Shown here piece after piece: positions 26,175 through 34,086 of a stretch of DNA of 39,880 nucleotides. The stretch comes from Gemmatimonadaceae bacterium. GTDB lineage: Bacteria > Gemmatimonadota > Gemmatimonadetes > Gemmatimonadales > Gemmatimonadaceae. The stretch is taken from positions 1 through 39,880 of the forward strand of contig JANYIN010000040.1 of assembly GCA_025362035.1 (NCBI GenBank). The letters are read 5' to 3'. Below the pieces are notes generated by a model. That model was not told the DNA's origin, did no database searches, and saw only the letters and a program-made list of their open reading frames with translations. How positions within the stretch are numbered: the first letter of the stretch is position 1; the number at the start of each line of letters is the position of its first letter. The translations under genes and the position numbers were made by a program.

Positions 26175-27551
26175 ATGTCCATTGGTCGCAACGATTCCTG
26201 CCCGTGTGGCAGCGGCAAGAAGTACAAGAAATGTCATGGTGCGCTCGACCATGTCGCCGTCGTCACGCCAGAGATCGCACGCGCAACGGCGCTGAAAGCC
26301 ATCGACGTACAGCTCAACGATCGGATCATGCGGTTCGCGCGAATGTTCTACGGCCCGGATTGGCTGTCCAATGTGCTCCGCTCCGAGGATCTGCTCGATG
26401 AAGAGGGGCCGTCCGACGCCTCGGTGCCGATCTTCACTCCGTGGCTCCAGTACTTCAAAGTGAATGCAGGTGGCCTGACGGTCGCCGAGGAATGGTGTTT
26501 TCAGGAGGGGACCCGAATCTCACCCGATGAACGGCTCCTGCTGAACGCGTACCGCAGCGCGTGGATGTCGATCTGGGAAGTAACGGAGGTGCAACCCGGG
26601 ATCGGCTCGCGTCTCCGGGATGTTCTCACGCGCCAGGAGTGCTTCATTCATGATATCCGGTCCTCATTCACGCTACGGAAATTCGATGCCCTCCTGGCGA
26701 TCATCCTGACCTGCAACGGCGTGTCGTTCTTCGGCGGTGCGCACGCGCAGCCGCTGCCGCCGCGGTTCACCGAAGTCGTAACGCACGAAGCGCGACGGTG
26801 GTGCCGAGTGCGAACACGCCCAGTGTCGTTCAAGAAGCTGCGCGACCCCGACATGCAATTGGCGCTGCTATCACTGTGGAATGACGTCGCGGACGACATG
26901 CTGCATCAGCCCATGCCGGTGATGCAGAACACGGACGGCGATCCGTTCGTGGTCACCACGGACGATTTCGCCCTCATCGCTCGGAGCGAAGAAATCGCTC
27001 GGACGCTGGCCTCAGTGCCGGGCGTGCAGGAACCCGAACGTGACGGCGCCACGCGCGTGTTCGTGGTGACCAAACATGGGAACTCGACACACCCATCCTG
27101 GGACAATACAATCATCGGCCGCCTCGTCCTGTCGGACACCCGCTTGACGGTGGAAACCAACTCCACGCGCCGCGCTGATGCGCTGCGGTCCGTGTTGGAA
27201 ACGCAGTTGCAGGGGCTAGTGCGGTTCCGCATGCGAAAGGAGGAGAACACCGCCCACCTCATGGCGGAGGCACAGGCATCAGTGGCGAGTGGCGAGCCGC
27301 GCGTGGAGACGCCCCTTCCAGCCGAGGCCGAGGCGGAATTGCGAAAATTCCGGGAACGGCACATGAGGAACTGGATCGACGACTCGATTCCGGCGCTGGG
27401 TGGTCATACACCGCGCGAAGCGGCGCGATTGTCTCGTGTCCGACCGAAGCTCGAGATGCTTCTGAAGGAACTCGATCGAGGCGAAGCAGCCTTGCCGGAG
27501 GGGCAACGCATCGACCTTCGCTGGCTCCGTGAGGCGCTCGGCCTTCCGTGA
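26175..27551 (+). CDS. SEC-C metal-binding motif protein
   Basis: 458 residues. It starts [20 protein letters not shown], the zinc-binding SEC-C motif (C-x-C-x8-C-H) found at the end of SecA and in many unrelated proteins. The rest has no domain I recognise; it is soluble, Arg-rich and has a charged C-terminal half ([40 protein letters not shown]). The SEC-C motif alone gives no function; in SecA it contacts ribosomes and SecB. It lies 108 bases after the kinase gene, with no evident own promoter. A hairpin-repeat array begins 19 bases after its stop. Confidence 0.8.
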   Translation: MSIGRNDSCPCGSGKKYKKCHGALDHVAVVTPEIARATALKAIDVQLNDRIMRFARMFYGPDWLSNVLRSEDLLDEEGPSDASVPIFTPWLQYFKVNAGGLTVAEEWCFQEGTRISPDERLLLNAYRSAWMSIWEVTEVQPGIGSRLRDVLTRQECFIHDIRSSFTLRKFDALLAIILTCNGVSFFGGAHAQPLPPRFTEVVTHEARRWCRVRTRPVSFKKLRDPDMQLALLSLWNDVADDMLHQPMPVMQNTDGDPFVVTTDDFALIARSEEIARTLASVPGVQEPERDGATRVFVVTKHGNSTHPSWDNTIIGRLVLSDTRLTVETNSTRRADALRSVLETQLQGLVRFRMRKEENTAHLMAEAQASVASGEPRVETPLPAEAEAELRKFRERHMRNWIDDSIPALGGHTPREAARLSRVRPKLEMLLKELDRGEAALPEGQRIDLRWLREALGLP

Positions 27552-27658
27552 TGTCGAGCCGCACCGTTTCCGGTAGGCAGTTGTTTCGCCGCAGCCTGAT
27601 CTCCATCTCTGGATGGAAACTTCGTGAGACAAACTACCCGCCGTGGATGAACTACCCA

Positions 27659-27799
27659 CCGCGGATCTTAGCGGATAAGCAGCCCGAGTCCACGCGGATG
27701 CAGCCCCTGCGAGCCACGCTCTGAGCGGCCGGCTTCGCCACAAAGACATTGGCGTCGTATCCGCGTGGACTCGAGCTGTTCATCCGTGCCAATCCGCGG
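27659..27799. repeat. Hairpin repeat H, copy 1
   Basis: Left arm from 27659 (CCGCGGATCTTAGCGGATAA, then CGAGTCCACGCGGAT) pairs imperfectly with the right arm ending at 27799 (ATCCGCGTGGACTCGAGCTG, then AATCCGCGG). The core CGAGTCCACGCGGAT is an exact 15-base complement. The loop is about 58 bases. Confidence 0.75.
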
Positions 27800-27862
27800 T
27801 AGGCAGTCGTTTCGCGGCAGCTTGGTTCTCCATACTCTGAATGGAAACTCGTAAACTACCCA

Positions 27863-28004
27863 CCGCGGATCTTGGCGGATAAACAGCCGAGTCGGCGCGG
27901 ATACAGCCCTCGCAAATTACGCGCTGAGCCGGAGGGCCCCCCACGAAGCCATCTTAGCATCGTACCTGCGTGGACTCAAGCTGTTCATCCGCGCCAATCC
28001 GCGG
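27863..28004. repeat. Hairpin repeat H, copy 2
   Basis: Same arms as copy 1 (CCGCGGATCTTGGCGGATAA on the left; CTGTTCATCC and AATCCGCGG on the right), with a different loop rich in C and G. Substitutions in the left arm (GAGTCGGCGCGGAT) are not compensated on the right (TGCGTGGACTCAAG), so pairing is weaker there. Confidence 0.7.
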
Positions 28005-28196
28005 TAAGTAGTTATTTCGCGCCAGCTTGGTTCTCCATACTCTGGATGGAAACTCCGTGAGACAAACAACCCACCGCGGTAGGCAGTTGTTTCGTGGCAG
28101 CTAGGTCTCCATACTCTGGATGGAAAACTCCGTGAGACAAACTACCCACCGCGATCTGACTGCAGGAGAGCGGTTCGTCTCGTCGCCAAGAGGCGT

Positions 28197-28835
28197 ATGT
28201 CAACCGACAAGCCGTACATCGCCTGTCTGGACGAGCAGAAAAACACCGTCGATACTCTCGTTCGTGCCCTAGCGCTGTGCTTCGCGATCGGGCTGGCCGC
28301 GGCGTGCCACCTCGAGGGCCGCAGCAAGAGAGCCGAGCGGCTGCTCCGTGAATTGGACCCGAAGCTCATGCTCGGCGAAACGCTTCGCGATGCGAGGCGC
28401 GCGCGACCGGAACTCGGCGTGCGTCATCCGGGCGACTCGCCCAACCTGTATGCCGCCCGGGACTCTGAACCACCTCGCGCCGTCGCCGTGATCGTGTGGC
28501 CGGCTCCCGCGCTCGGCGAACGCGCCTCGCCTGATGCCATCGTCGAGGCGGTGGAGCTCGTGATGGGACCTCGGGTGGCCGGTACAGTTCAGCAACGTGT
28601 GACTCAACTGCTGGGTGTGCCGGTGCAAGCGCTTTGCGCCGGCCAGTCACTCGAGCAGACGGACAGAGTGGCGGTATGGGAATTGGGACGCCGCGGCGGC
28701 GTGGTATTGACGTTCCCTGACCGTCGGCCCGACGGGGTCGAGCCCACTTCCCGCCTGTTCATCTACACGAGCGGATGGCAACCGGAGCGGTCGCTGTCGG
28801 GCTTTGGCCGCGCGGCGTGCTCGGCGTCGATGTGA
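28197..28835 (+). CDS. Hypothetical protein with N-terminal membrane segment
   Basis: 212 residues from ATG 28197, with AAGAGG just upstream. A hydrophobic stretch (VRALALCFAIGLAAAC) near residues 22-37 may be a signal anchor or a lipobox with Cys37. The remainder is soluble, with VAVIVWPAP, VEAVELVMGPRVAG and VAVWELGRRGGVVLTFPDRR; I recognise no family. The gene begins 45 bases after the hairpin array and ends 48 bases before a kinase-gene fragment, so it sits in a rearranged stretch. Coding is likely but not certain. Confidence 0.5.
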   Translation: MSTDKPYIACLDEQKNTVDTLVRALALCFAIGLAAACHLEGRSKRAERLLRELDPKLMLGETLRDARRARPELGVRHPGDSPNLYAARDSEPPRAVAVIVWPAPALGERASPDAIVEAVELVMGPRVAGTVQQRVTQLLGVPVQALCAGQSLEQTDRVAVWELGRRGGVVLTFPDRRPDGVEPTSRLFIYTSGWQPERSLSGFGRAACSASM

Positions 28836-28883
28836 CGCGCCGCAAGGGGCCAATCTGACGACACGCCCTGGTACGACTGATTG

Positions 28884-28969
28884 GCCCGGAATCGGTCACG
28901 CGCATCACGATTCGTTCGGCCTCCGCGACACACCTCGACTCCACGCGCACACCGTCCGCCGTGAACTTG
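28884..28969 (-). pseudogene. Fragment of a histidine kinase ATPase domain
   Basis: These 86 bases align without gaps to 30149-30234 inside the GAF-PAS kinase gene, with seven mismatches. Read on the minus strand they give CVAEAERIV and RVTDSGP, against CVAEAERIV and RVTDSGRG in the intact gene. The flanks are unrelated, so this is a copied or leftover piece. Confidence 0.85.
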
Positions 28970-28998
28970 CACGCTCTCGAGAGCGATGAGTCTGTGCG

Positions 28999-29778
28999 CT
29001 ACCGCACCGCCACGGACGCCGACGCGGCTGGGTTGTTGATCGTGAGCACAATGGGGTTCGGAGCGTATGCCGTCCCGCCGCCGCTGGTGAACCGACCCTT
29101 CAGGCAGTAGGCGCCGTTCGCATAGACTGGCGTGATCGGTGCGATCGCGGAAACGGCCGCCGTGTTGATGAGCAGCGTGCTCGGACCTGACTGCGACGGC
29201 GGTACCTGCAACGTTCCAGCCTTGAGGTCCGCCGCTGCGATCGTCTCGGAAATGCAGGGCGCACCCCGTGACAGGAATACGTCGATCGTGCCACCCCCGA
29301 CGGTGTTGACGATGACGTTGATCTTTCCGAATGCGTTCGCCGGGTTCGCGGGATTGAGCAGTGTGTCGAGAAGACTCGCGAAAAAGATCACCGGCAGCCC
29401 GAAGTCGGTCGGAACCAGCGGAGACACGTTGATCAGTGCAGCAGCGAACCTGCTCTTGTCAGCCACGGCGGTTGCCATGATGGCGACATAGCCGGCGTTG
29501 CGTGCGCTGCTGCTCACCAAACCGAGCGTATCAACGGTCGCAATGGCTGTGTCGCCGGAGGTCCAGAGGACCATCCGGGAAACCGCAGCGTCGGCGACAA
29601 CGGAGGCCGATAGACGAATCGTGGCATTCCGCAGGATGGTCGTGCTCGCGGGTGAGACGGTGACACTCTGGACGCGGCCGGCCGCACCGACGATCGGCGC
29701 ACCACTCGTGCCACCGCAGGCGGCCGTCACCGCACCAAACGCCACGACCCCGAAGAGACAACGACCAACTGGACGCAT
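28999..29778 (-). CDS. Lipoprotein with an Ig-like (BIG2) domain
   Basis: 259 residues; lipoprotein signal with AVTAAC and acylated Cys21. Residues 35-120 form one bacterial Ig-like domain (VQSVTVSPASTTILRNATIR to ALINVSP, with the ATVDTLGLVSS strand). Residues 130-259 have a predicted beta-rich domain with two Cys (GAPCISETI and AYCLKGRF) that I cannot name; repeated short strands such as GKINVIVNTVGGGTIDVFLS suggest a second sandwich. Likely anchored in the outer membrane or periplasm. No clear ribosome binding site; start taken from the signal. The gene lies between a kinase fragment and a dinB fragment. Confidence 0.75.
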   Translation of the reverse strand: MRPVGRCLFGVVAFGAVTAACGGTSGAPIVGAAGRVQSVTVSPASTTILRNATIRLSASVVADAAVSRMVLWTSGDTAIATVDTLGLVSSSARNAGYVAIMATAVADKSRFAAALINVSPLVPTDFGLPVIFFASLLDTLLNPANPANAFGKINVIVNTVGGGTIDVFLSRGAPCISETIAAADLKAGTLQVPPSQSGPSTLLINTAAVSAIAPITPVYANGAYCLKGRFTSGGGTAYAPNPIVLTINNPAASASVAVR

Positions 29779-29815
29779 GAATCCAATGAAGGGAGTGAGG
29801 TGAGCAATTTAGCGC

Positions 29816-29940
29816 ATTTACCAGTGGCTCGTCTTTCGTGGCGCCCACGAGCGGCGTCACTCGGCGCAGATCAGGGAGACGGCATCTGCGCTTCAGTAGC
29901 CGCGCGGCTGGAGGCGTTGGCCAGGCGACGTGTCGGCTGA
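29816..29940 (+). pseudogene. dinB 3'-end fragment (duplicate of 37760-37883)
   Basis: Plus-strand codons 29819-29899 read YQWLVF, GAHERRH and AQIRETASALQ and then TAG, matching the last 26 codons and the stop of the intact dinB gene (37763-37843) with two substitutions. The similarity continues about 41 bases past the stop in both copies. No other part of dinB is here. The antisense strand encodes the tail of the kinase that ends at 29871. Confidence 0.85.
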
Positions 29941-31625
29941 CCGCTCGCTGGTGAGGAGGGGAGTGTGAGCACGAATGTGCTGCCCTTGCCCTGATCGCTG
30001 ATTGCCACGAGGTCGCCTCCCATCCCGCGCGCAAAGTCACGACTGATGGCGAGACCCAGGCCCGTACCACCGTGCCCGCGGGTCAGTCGGGCATCGACCT
30101 GAACGAATGGCTGAAAGACGCGCTCGAGCTGATCAGCGGGGATGCCGCGCCCGGAATCAGTCACGCGCACCACGATCCGTTCGGCCTCCGCGACACACGT
30201 CAACTCCACGCGTCCACCGTCCGCCGTGAACTTGATGGCGTTGCTCAACAAGTTGAGAAGGATCTGCTGCGTCTTCTCACGATCGGCCAGCGCAACGAGC
30301 AGAGTTTTCGTACGGGGAAATACGAACGACAGACCGGCGGCGGCAAACTGCGGCATCGTCAACGCCTCGCATGCTGCCAGCACCTCGTCCATCGGCACAT
30401 CCTCCGTGGCGAAGGGCATCATGCCCGCGTCCACCCGCGCATAGTCGAGGATGCCATTGATGAGACTGAGCAGATGTCGTTGGCTGCGCTGAATCCGTTC
30501 CAGGTCGAGACTCTGAGCGGCGGTGACCGGCCCCCGCACCCCCGTTTCAATCAGCTCGGCGTAGCCGCCAATCGCATTGAGGGGCGTCCGCAACTCGTGG
30601 CTCATCGCCGCGAGGAATTCGCTCTTCGCCCGATTCGCTTCTTCGGCATCAGCGCGAGCGCTTCGTTCGGTCTCCACGTCCGTGTTCGATCCGATCCATC
30701 CCGTAATGCTGCCATCGGGGCCGTGTTCAGGCAGCGCCCGCACAAGATGCCAGCGGTAGTCACCCGTGCGTCCATGGCGAAGGCGAAATTCCACTTCGTA
30801 CGGATGGCCGGTTGTGAGCGCCTCCGACCACTCCCGCGCCGCTTCGGGCAGATCGTCGGGGTGAACGAAGGTGGACCATCCGGCACCGAGTACCTGGTCC
30901 ACGGGCACGGCGAAGTAGGCAAGGCCACGGGCACTCACGAAGTCGAGCTTGCCGTCAGGTGTTGCGGTCCAGACCTGCACCGGAACGGCTTCCGTGAGCG
31001 TGCGGTAACGGACTTCGCTCGCCGCAAGGGCTGCCGACGCACGCTGGCTTTGCACGTGCGCCGCACGCAGCTCGATTTCGCTGACGGCGATCGTGGCGAG
31101 ATCAGTCAGTGTCGTGACGTCTCGATCCGTCCACGCCCGCGGCACCTTGTCGATGGCGCACAAGGCGCCGATGACCTGGCCGCTCACGACAAGGGGAACC
31201 CCGACGTACGCGGCGACGCCAAGTGAGCGCACCGTCGGCACATCGCGATAGCGCTCGTCGGCCACCGTGTCGGGAATGACCAGGGGCCCATCGGACCGAA
31301 TGGTGAAATGGCAGAAGGTGGGGCCGGCCAACTCACGGGTCGGGAGCGCGTCGCCAAACCCGCACGTCGACTTGTAGAAATCGCGGTTTTCGTCCACCAG
31401 CGAAACGAACGCCGCCGGAATTTCCACGAGGCGGACGGCGAGACGCGTGATCCTGTCGAATGCCTCCTCGATGTCGGTATCGAGGAGCCCCGTGCCACGA
31501 AGCGCCGCCAGCCGCGCTGGATTCTGCCGCGCCTGATCGTTGAGCCGCAGCGTGGCAATCATGTCTGGAGCTAGAGCATGCGACACATCTGGTGTACCGC
31601 CGGCAGTCGTCGAAGCTACTTCCAC
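29871..31625 (-). CDS. GAF-PAS hybrid-free sensor histidine kinase
   Basis: 584 residues from GTG 31625 (AAGGA eight bases upstream); ATG 31562 is an alternative. Residues 33-185 form a GAF domain of the common redox/light-type sensor class (ALRGTGLLDTDIEEAFDRIT, STCGFGDALPTRELAGPTFC). A PAS domain follows at 203-320 (VWTATPDGKLDFV; HPDDLPEA; GSNTDVETE). HisKA has His343 in MSHELRTPLNAI; HATPase_c has Asn462, DSGRGIP and GGTGLGLAIS. No membrane segment. The conserved part ends at LPSSPAS; the last 22 or so residues are encoded on the antisense strand of a dinB fragment and are probably not conserved. No partner receiver lies next to it. Confidence 0.9.
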   Translation of the reverse strand: MEVASTTAGGTPDVSHALAPDMIATLRLNDQARQNPARLAALRGTGLLDTDIEEAFDRITRLAVRLVEIPAAFVSLVDENRDFYKSTCGFGDALPTRELAGPTFCHFTIRSDGPLVIPDTVADERYRDVPTVRSLGVAAYVGVPLVVSGQVIGALCAIDKVPRAWTDRDVTTLTDLATIAVSEIELRAAHVQSQRASAALAASEVRYRTLTEAVPVQVWTATPDGKLDFVSARGLAYFAVPVDQVLGAGWSTFVHPDDLPEAAREWSEALTTGHPYEVEFRLRHGRTGDYRWHLVRALPEHGPDGSITGWIGSNTDVETERSARADAEEANRAKSEFLAAMSHELRTPLNAIGGYAELIETGVRGPVTAAQSLDLERIQRSQRHLLSLINGILDYARVDAGMMPFATEDVPMDEVLAACEALTMPQFAAAGLSFVFPRTKTLLVALADREKTQQILLNLLSNAIKFTADGGRVELTCVAEAERIVVRVTDSGRGIPADQLERVFQPFVQVDARLTRGHGGTGLGLAISRDFARGMGGDLVAISDQGKGSTFVLTLPSSPASGQPTRRLANASSRAATEAQMPSP

Positions 31626-32028
31626 AGCGAGGATCCTTGGGCCGATCTGTCCGAACCGCGAATCAACTCTCGCTCAGACCAGTGGTCAGAAGCGGCGGCA
31701 GCGGATCTGCCAGTACAAGAGCGGGAAACGTGCCCGCGCTGCGCCACCGGCGGCGGGCTACCGAACGGGGCCGGCGTGAGCAGTCCTGACATGGCGTCGG
31801 GGTGCGCCCCGACAACGGCTGCTCCGATAGTCCCGCTACAACATACGAAACGGCGCCCATACGATCCGACGATGCGCTCCCTCCATGTACAGTCACGCAA
31901 CGTCCCTCGGCCGCCCGATGGTCGCACGCGCGGTACAGCGGACACGACAGGCTGGTTTCGAAGCGGGAACGTTGCTTCGCCAACAGTTCCGAAGCTGGGG
32001 AACGTACAGTCGGCCCTGATGGACGTCC
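31626..32028. other. Gene-free divergent region
   Basis: About 400 bases between the divergent kinase and Crp-like genes. I see no credible gene. It should hold both promoters. A small inverted repeat, GCTTCG (31974-31979) and CGAAGC (31990-31995), lies 34 bases before the Crp-like start, with TTCGAA just upstream at 31957-31962; it may be an operator but is short. Confidence 0.4.
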
Positions 32029-32871
32029 ATGTCTAGCATGCATGAGTCCACTATGGAGCCGACGGTCGCGGGACGGCTGGCACGGCACAGTGCGGGTGAC
32101 GTACACGCGAGGCATCCAGCATCGCGCACGACGTGGCCGCTCCGAGTTCCCACCGAGCGAGGCCAGGCGCTCGTGCGCAACCGGCTGCTCGCCGCGCTCC
32201 CGGCGGACGATCTCGAGTTCCTCGTCCCTCACCTGGAGCTCGTGCAGTTGGAGCTGCACGCGCAACTGTTCGCGTCCGAGCTACCCATTCGGCACGTCTA
32301 CTTCCCCGAAACGGCAGTTATCTCCATGGTGAGCCGACTAAAAGACGGGCGCACTGTGGAAGTGGGAACGGCGGGCTTCGAGGGGATGGCCGGGCTGTCG
32401 GTCTTCCTCGCACAGGACACCTCGACGCTCGACGCCTTCGCGCAGATCGCCGGAGCCGCGCACCGCATGGAATCGTCCACGTTCGTGCGGCTGGCGGCAG
32501 AGTCGGCACCACTGCACCGCATGCTGCTTCGCTACAGCCAGGCTTTTCTGACGCAGGTGGCCCAAACGGCAGCGTGCAACGGAACGCACCTGGTGACGGA
32601 GCGCTGCGCGCGCTGGCTTCTCATGATGCGGGACCGGGTCGACAGTGACGAGTTCCCGATCACGCACGAGTTTCTCGCTTTCATGCTCGGCGTGCGGCGG
32701 GCCGGGGTGACAGTGACCCTGCGCGATCTGCAGAACGCCGGGCTCATCGCATACACGCGCGGACGGATCAGCATCCTGGATGGCATCGCGCTCGAGGCGA
32801 CCTCGTGCGAGTGCTACCGCGTAGTGCGCGCCCATTTTGATCGGTTGCTGGTCGAACCTGGGATCGAATGA
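32029..32871 (+). CDS. Crp/Fnr-family transcriptional regulator
   Basis: 280 residues from ATG 32029; ATG 32038 and 32053 are alternatives, and the first 40 residues are not conserved-looking. Residues 55-175 are the cyclic-nucleotide-binding-like barrel (LLAALPADDLEFLVPHLELV, PIRHVYFPETAVISMV, EVGTAGFEGMAGLSVFL). The cAMP phosphate-binding cassette of true Crp is absent. Residues 200-270 are the winged helix (FPITHEFLAFMLGVRRAGVT, LRDLQNAGLIAYTRGRISIL). This subtype is common in soil bacteria and its ligand is usually unknown. Its TGA overlaps the ATG of the next gene. Confidence 0.9.
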   Translation: MSSMHESTMEPTVAGRLARHSAGDVHARHPASRTTWPLRVPTERGQALVRNRLLAALPADDLEFLVPHLELVQLELHAQLFASELPIRHVYFPETAVISMVSRLKDGRTVEVGTAGFEGMAGLSVFLAQDTSTLDAFAQIAGAAHRMESSTFVRLAAESAPLHRMLLRYSQAFLTQVAQTAACNGTHLVTERCARWLLMMRDRVDSDEFPITHEFLAFMLGVRRAGVTVTLRDLQNAGLIAYTRGRISILDGIALEATSCECYRVVRAHFDRLLVEPGIE

Positions 32872-33224
32872 CGACGCAGAGAAGCGAGGAGCGACCCACG
32901 ACTGTGGTGTCTCGCGCGCAGCTGCGCGATGTGACGGATGGCGCCATTCGGCGCGCGCTCCGTGCGGCGGCGCGGGGCGCCTTCGACGATGAGCTGCGCA
33001 GTGCGCTCGACGACGCATGCACTGCGGCGCGCGATCATGGTGTTCCGGTCGAGCAACTGATCATCCTCCTCAAGGAGTGCTGGGGGGAGCTGCCGAAGAC
33101 GCAGTGCGTCGTCCGGTCGGAGGCCGATGTGACGATAGCGCGCGTGGTCACCATGTGTATTCGCGTGTACTACGCGCCATTTCTGGAGAACTTGGACGGA
33201 GTGCCGAGCCGCGGGCGCTCATGA
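32868..33224 (+). CDS. Small protein coupled to the Crp-like regulator
   Basis: 118 residues; ATG 32868-32870 overlaps the regulator's TGA (32869-32871), so they are translated together. It is mostly helical (AIRRALRAAARGAFDDELRS, EQLIILLKECWGEL, ARVVTMCIRVYYAPFL), without membrane segment, signal or DNA-binding motif. I recognise no family. The tight coupling suggests a partner or modulator of the Crp-like protein (inference). Its stop lies at the edge of a kinase-gene fragment. Confidence 0.7.
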   Translation: MTTQRSEERPTTVVSRAQLRDVTDGAIRRALRAAARGAFDDELRSALDDACTAARDHGVPVEQLIILLKECWGELPKTQCVVRSEADVTIARVVTMCIRVYYAPFLENLDGVPSRGRS

Positions 33225-33272
33225 GCACGATGGGGCGGGAGCTGCACGAGATCGCGCCCCGGCTGCGGCCGC
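33224..33272 (+). pseudogene. Fragment of a HisKA_3 kinase dimerisation region
   Basis: On the plus strand it reads TMGRELHEIAPRLRP, against TMGRELHDIALRLRP in the intact kinase, whose matching bases are 34557-34605 on the minus strand. The 49 bases differ at six positions without gaps. The copy is inverted relative to the intact gene and stops abruptly on both sides. Confidence 0.75.
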
Positions 33273-33351
33273 TCCAAGGAAGGCGCGCTACTGCCGTGTG
33301 GGCCTGAGTCCGTACGGATCGATCCAGCGTCGCAAACGATGTGACAGGATG

Positions 33352-34086
33352 CTACGTCATCGGGGGGCCTGTCCCCTCGTTTGGCGAGTTATCCAACCAG
33401 CCCTGCCCAGCGGCGTACCGCACGATGTCGACGCGCGAGCGGAGGCTGAGCTTCTCGGCCATGCGCGCCTTGTACGTCTCCACGGTCTTTACACTCAGCC
33501 CGAGCTGCGCCGCGATCTCCTTGTTGCTGAAGCCTTTCGCGATGCGCAACAGCACCTCGCGCTCGCGGTCGCTCAGCGTGTGGTGCGCGGAGGCCTCGGC
33601 AGACGCATTGGCTTCGAGGTAGTCTTCCACCAGCGCGCCCGCCATGGATGGGTCGATGTACGTGCCGCCCGCGGCGACGACTCGCACGGCGCGTACCAGC
33701 TCTGCGGAGGCAGCCCGCTTGAGCACGTACCCCGAGGCTCCCGCGCGAAGGAGCTGCGTCAGGTAGACATGCTCCTCGTGCACCGTGAGCGCCAGCACCT
33801 TCACCGTCGGACAGTCGCGGCGTATCCGCGCGGTTGCCTCCGCCCCGCCAAGCAGGGGCATGGAGAGGTCGATCACGAGCACGTCCGGCGCGAGCTCCCT
33901 CGCAGCGCGACACGCCGCCTCGCCATCGGCGGCCTCACCGACAACGAGCATGTCTGGCTGCGCGTGCAAGAGCACCCTGAGCCCCTCGCGCACCACGGCG
34001 TGATCGTCCGCGAGCACGACACGCAGTGCTTCGGTACGCAGGGCTTCCTGCGCCTGGATCGCGCCGGGCCAGCCTATCTCAGCCAC
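33352..34086 (-). CDS. NarL/LuxR-type response regulator
   Basis: 244 residues from GTG 34086, overlapping the kinase gene by 13 bases. Receiver domain: Asp27/Asp28 in VVLADDHAVVREGL, phosphoacceptor Asp73 in LVIDLSMPLLGG, Thr in VLALTVHEEH, Lys in GYVLKRA. C-terminal LuxR helix-turn-helix: LSDREREVLLRIAKGFSNKE and IAAQLGLSVKTVETYKARMA. A DNA-binding output for the adjacent HisKA_3 kinase, a standard pairing. The 15-residue tail after the HTH is not conserved-looking. Confidence 0.95.
   Translation of the reverse strand: MAEIGWPGAIQAQEALRTEALRVVLADDHAVVREGLRVLLHAQPDMLVVGEAADGEAACRAARELAPDVLVIDLSMPLLGGAEATARIRRDCPTVKVLALTVHEEHVYLTQLLRAGASGYVLKRAASAELVRAVRVVAAGGTYIDPSMAGALVEDYLEANASAEASAHHTLSDREREVLLRIAKGFSNKEIAAQLGLSVKTVETYKARMAEKLSLRSRVDIVRYAAGQGWLDNSPNEGTGPPMT

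Larger units (their letters stand above)
27571..28151. repeat. Array of alternating long hairpin repeats (REP/MITE-like)
   Basis: Noncoding block built from four copies of a roughly 73-75-bp imperfect palindrome (R: 27571-27643, 27797-27865, 28002-28076, 28077-28151) and two copies of a 141-bp hairpin (H: 27659-27799 and 27863-28004), ordered R-H-R-H-R-R. Each R begins CGGTAGGCAGTTGTTTC or close to it and ends GAGACAAACTACCCACCG, nearly its reverse complement, with an inner TCCAT/ATGGA stem. R and H share CCGCGG-containing ends, so each runs into the next. Copies differ by substitutions and small gaps. No reading frame spans the block. Confidence 0.8.

Noticed and set aside
27571..28151. CRISPR array
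   Set aside because: Repeats are 70-140 bases, palindromic, imperfect and run into each other; there are no short uniform spacers and no cas genes.
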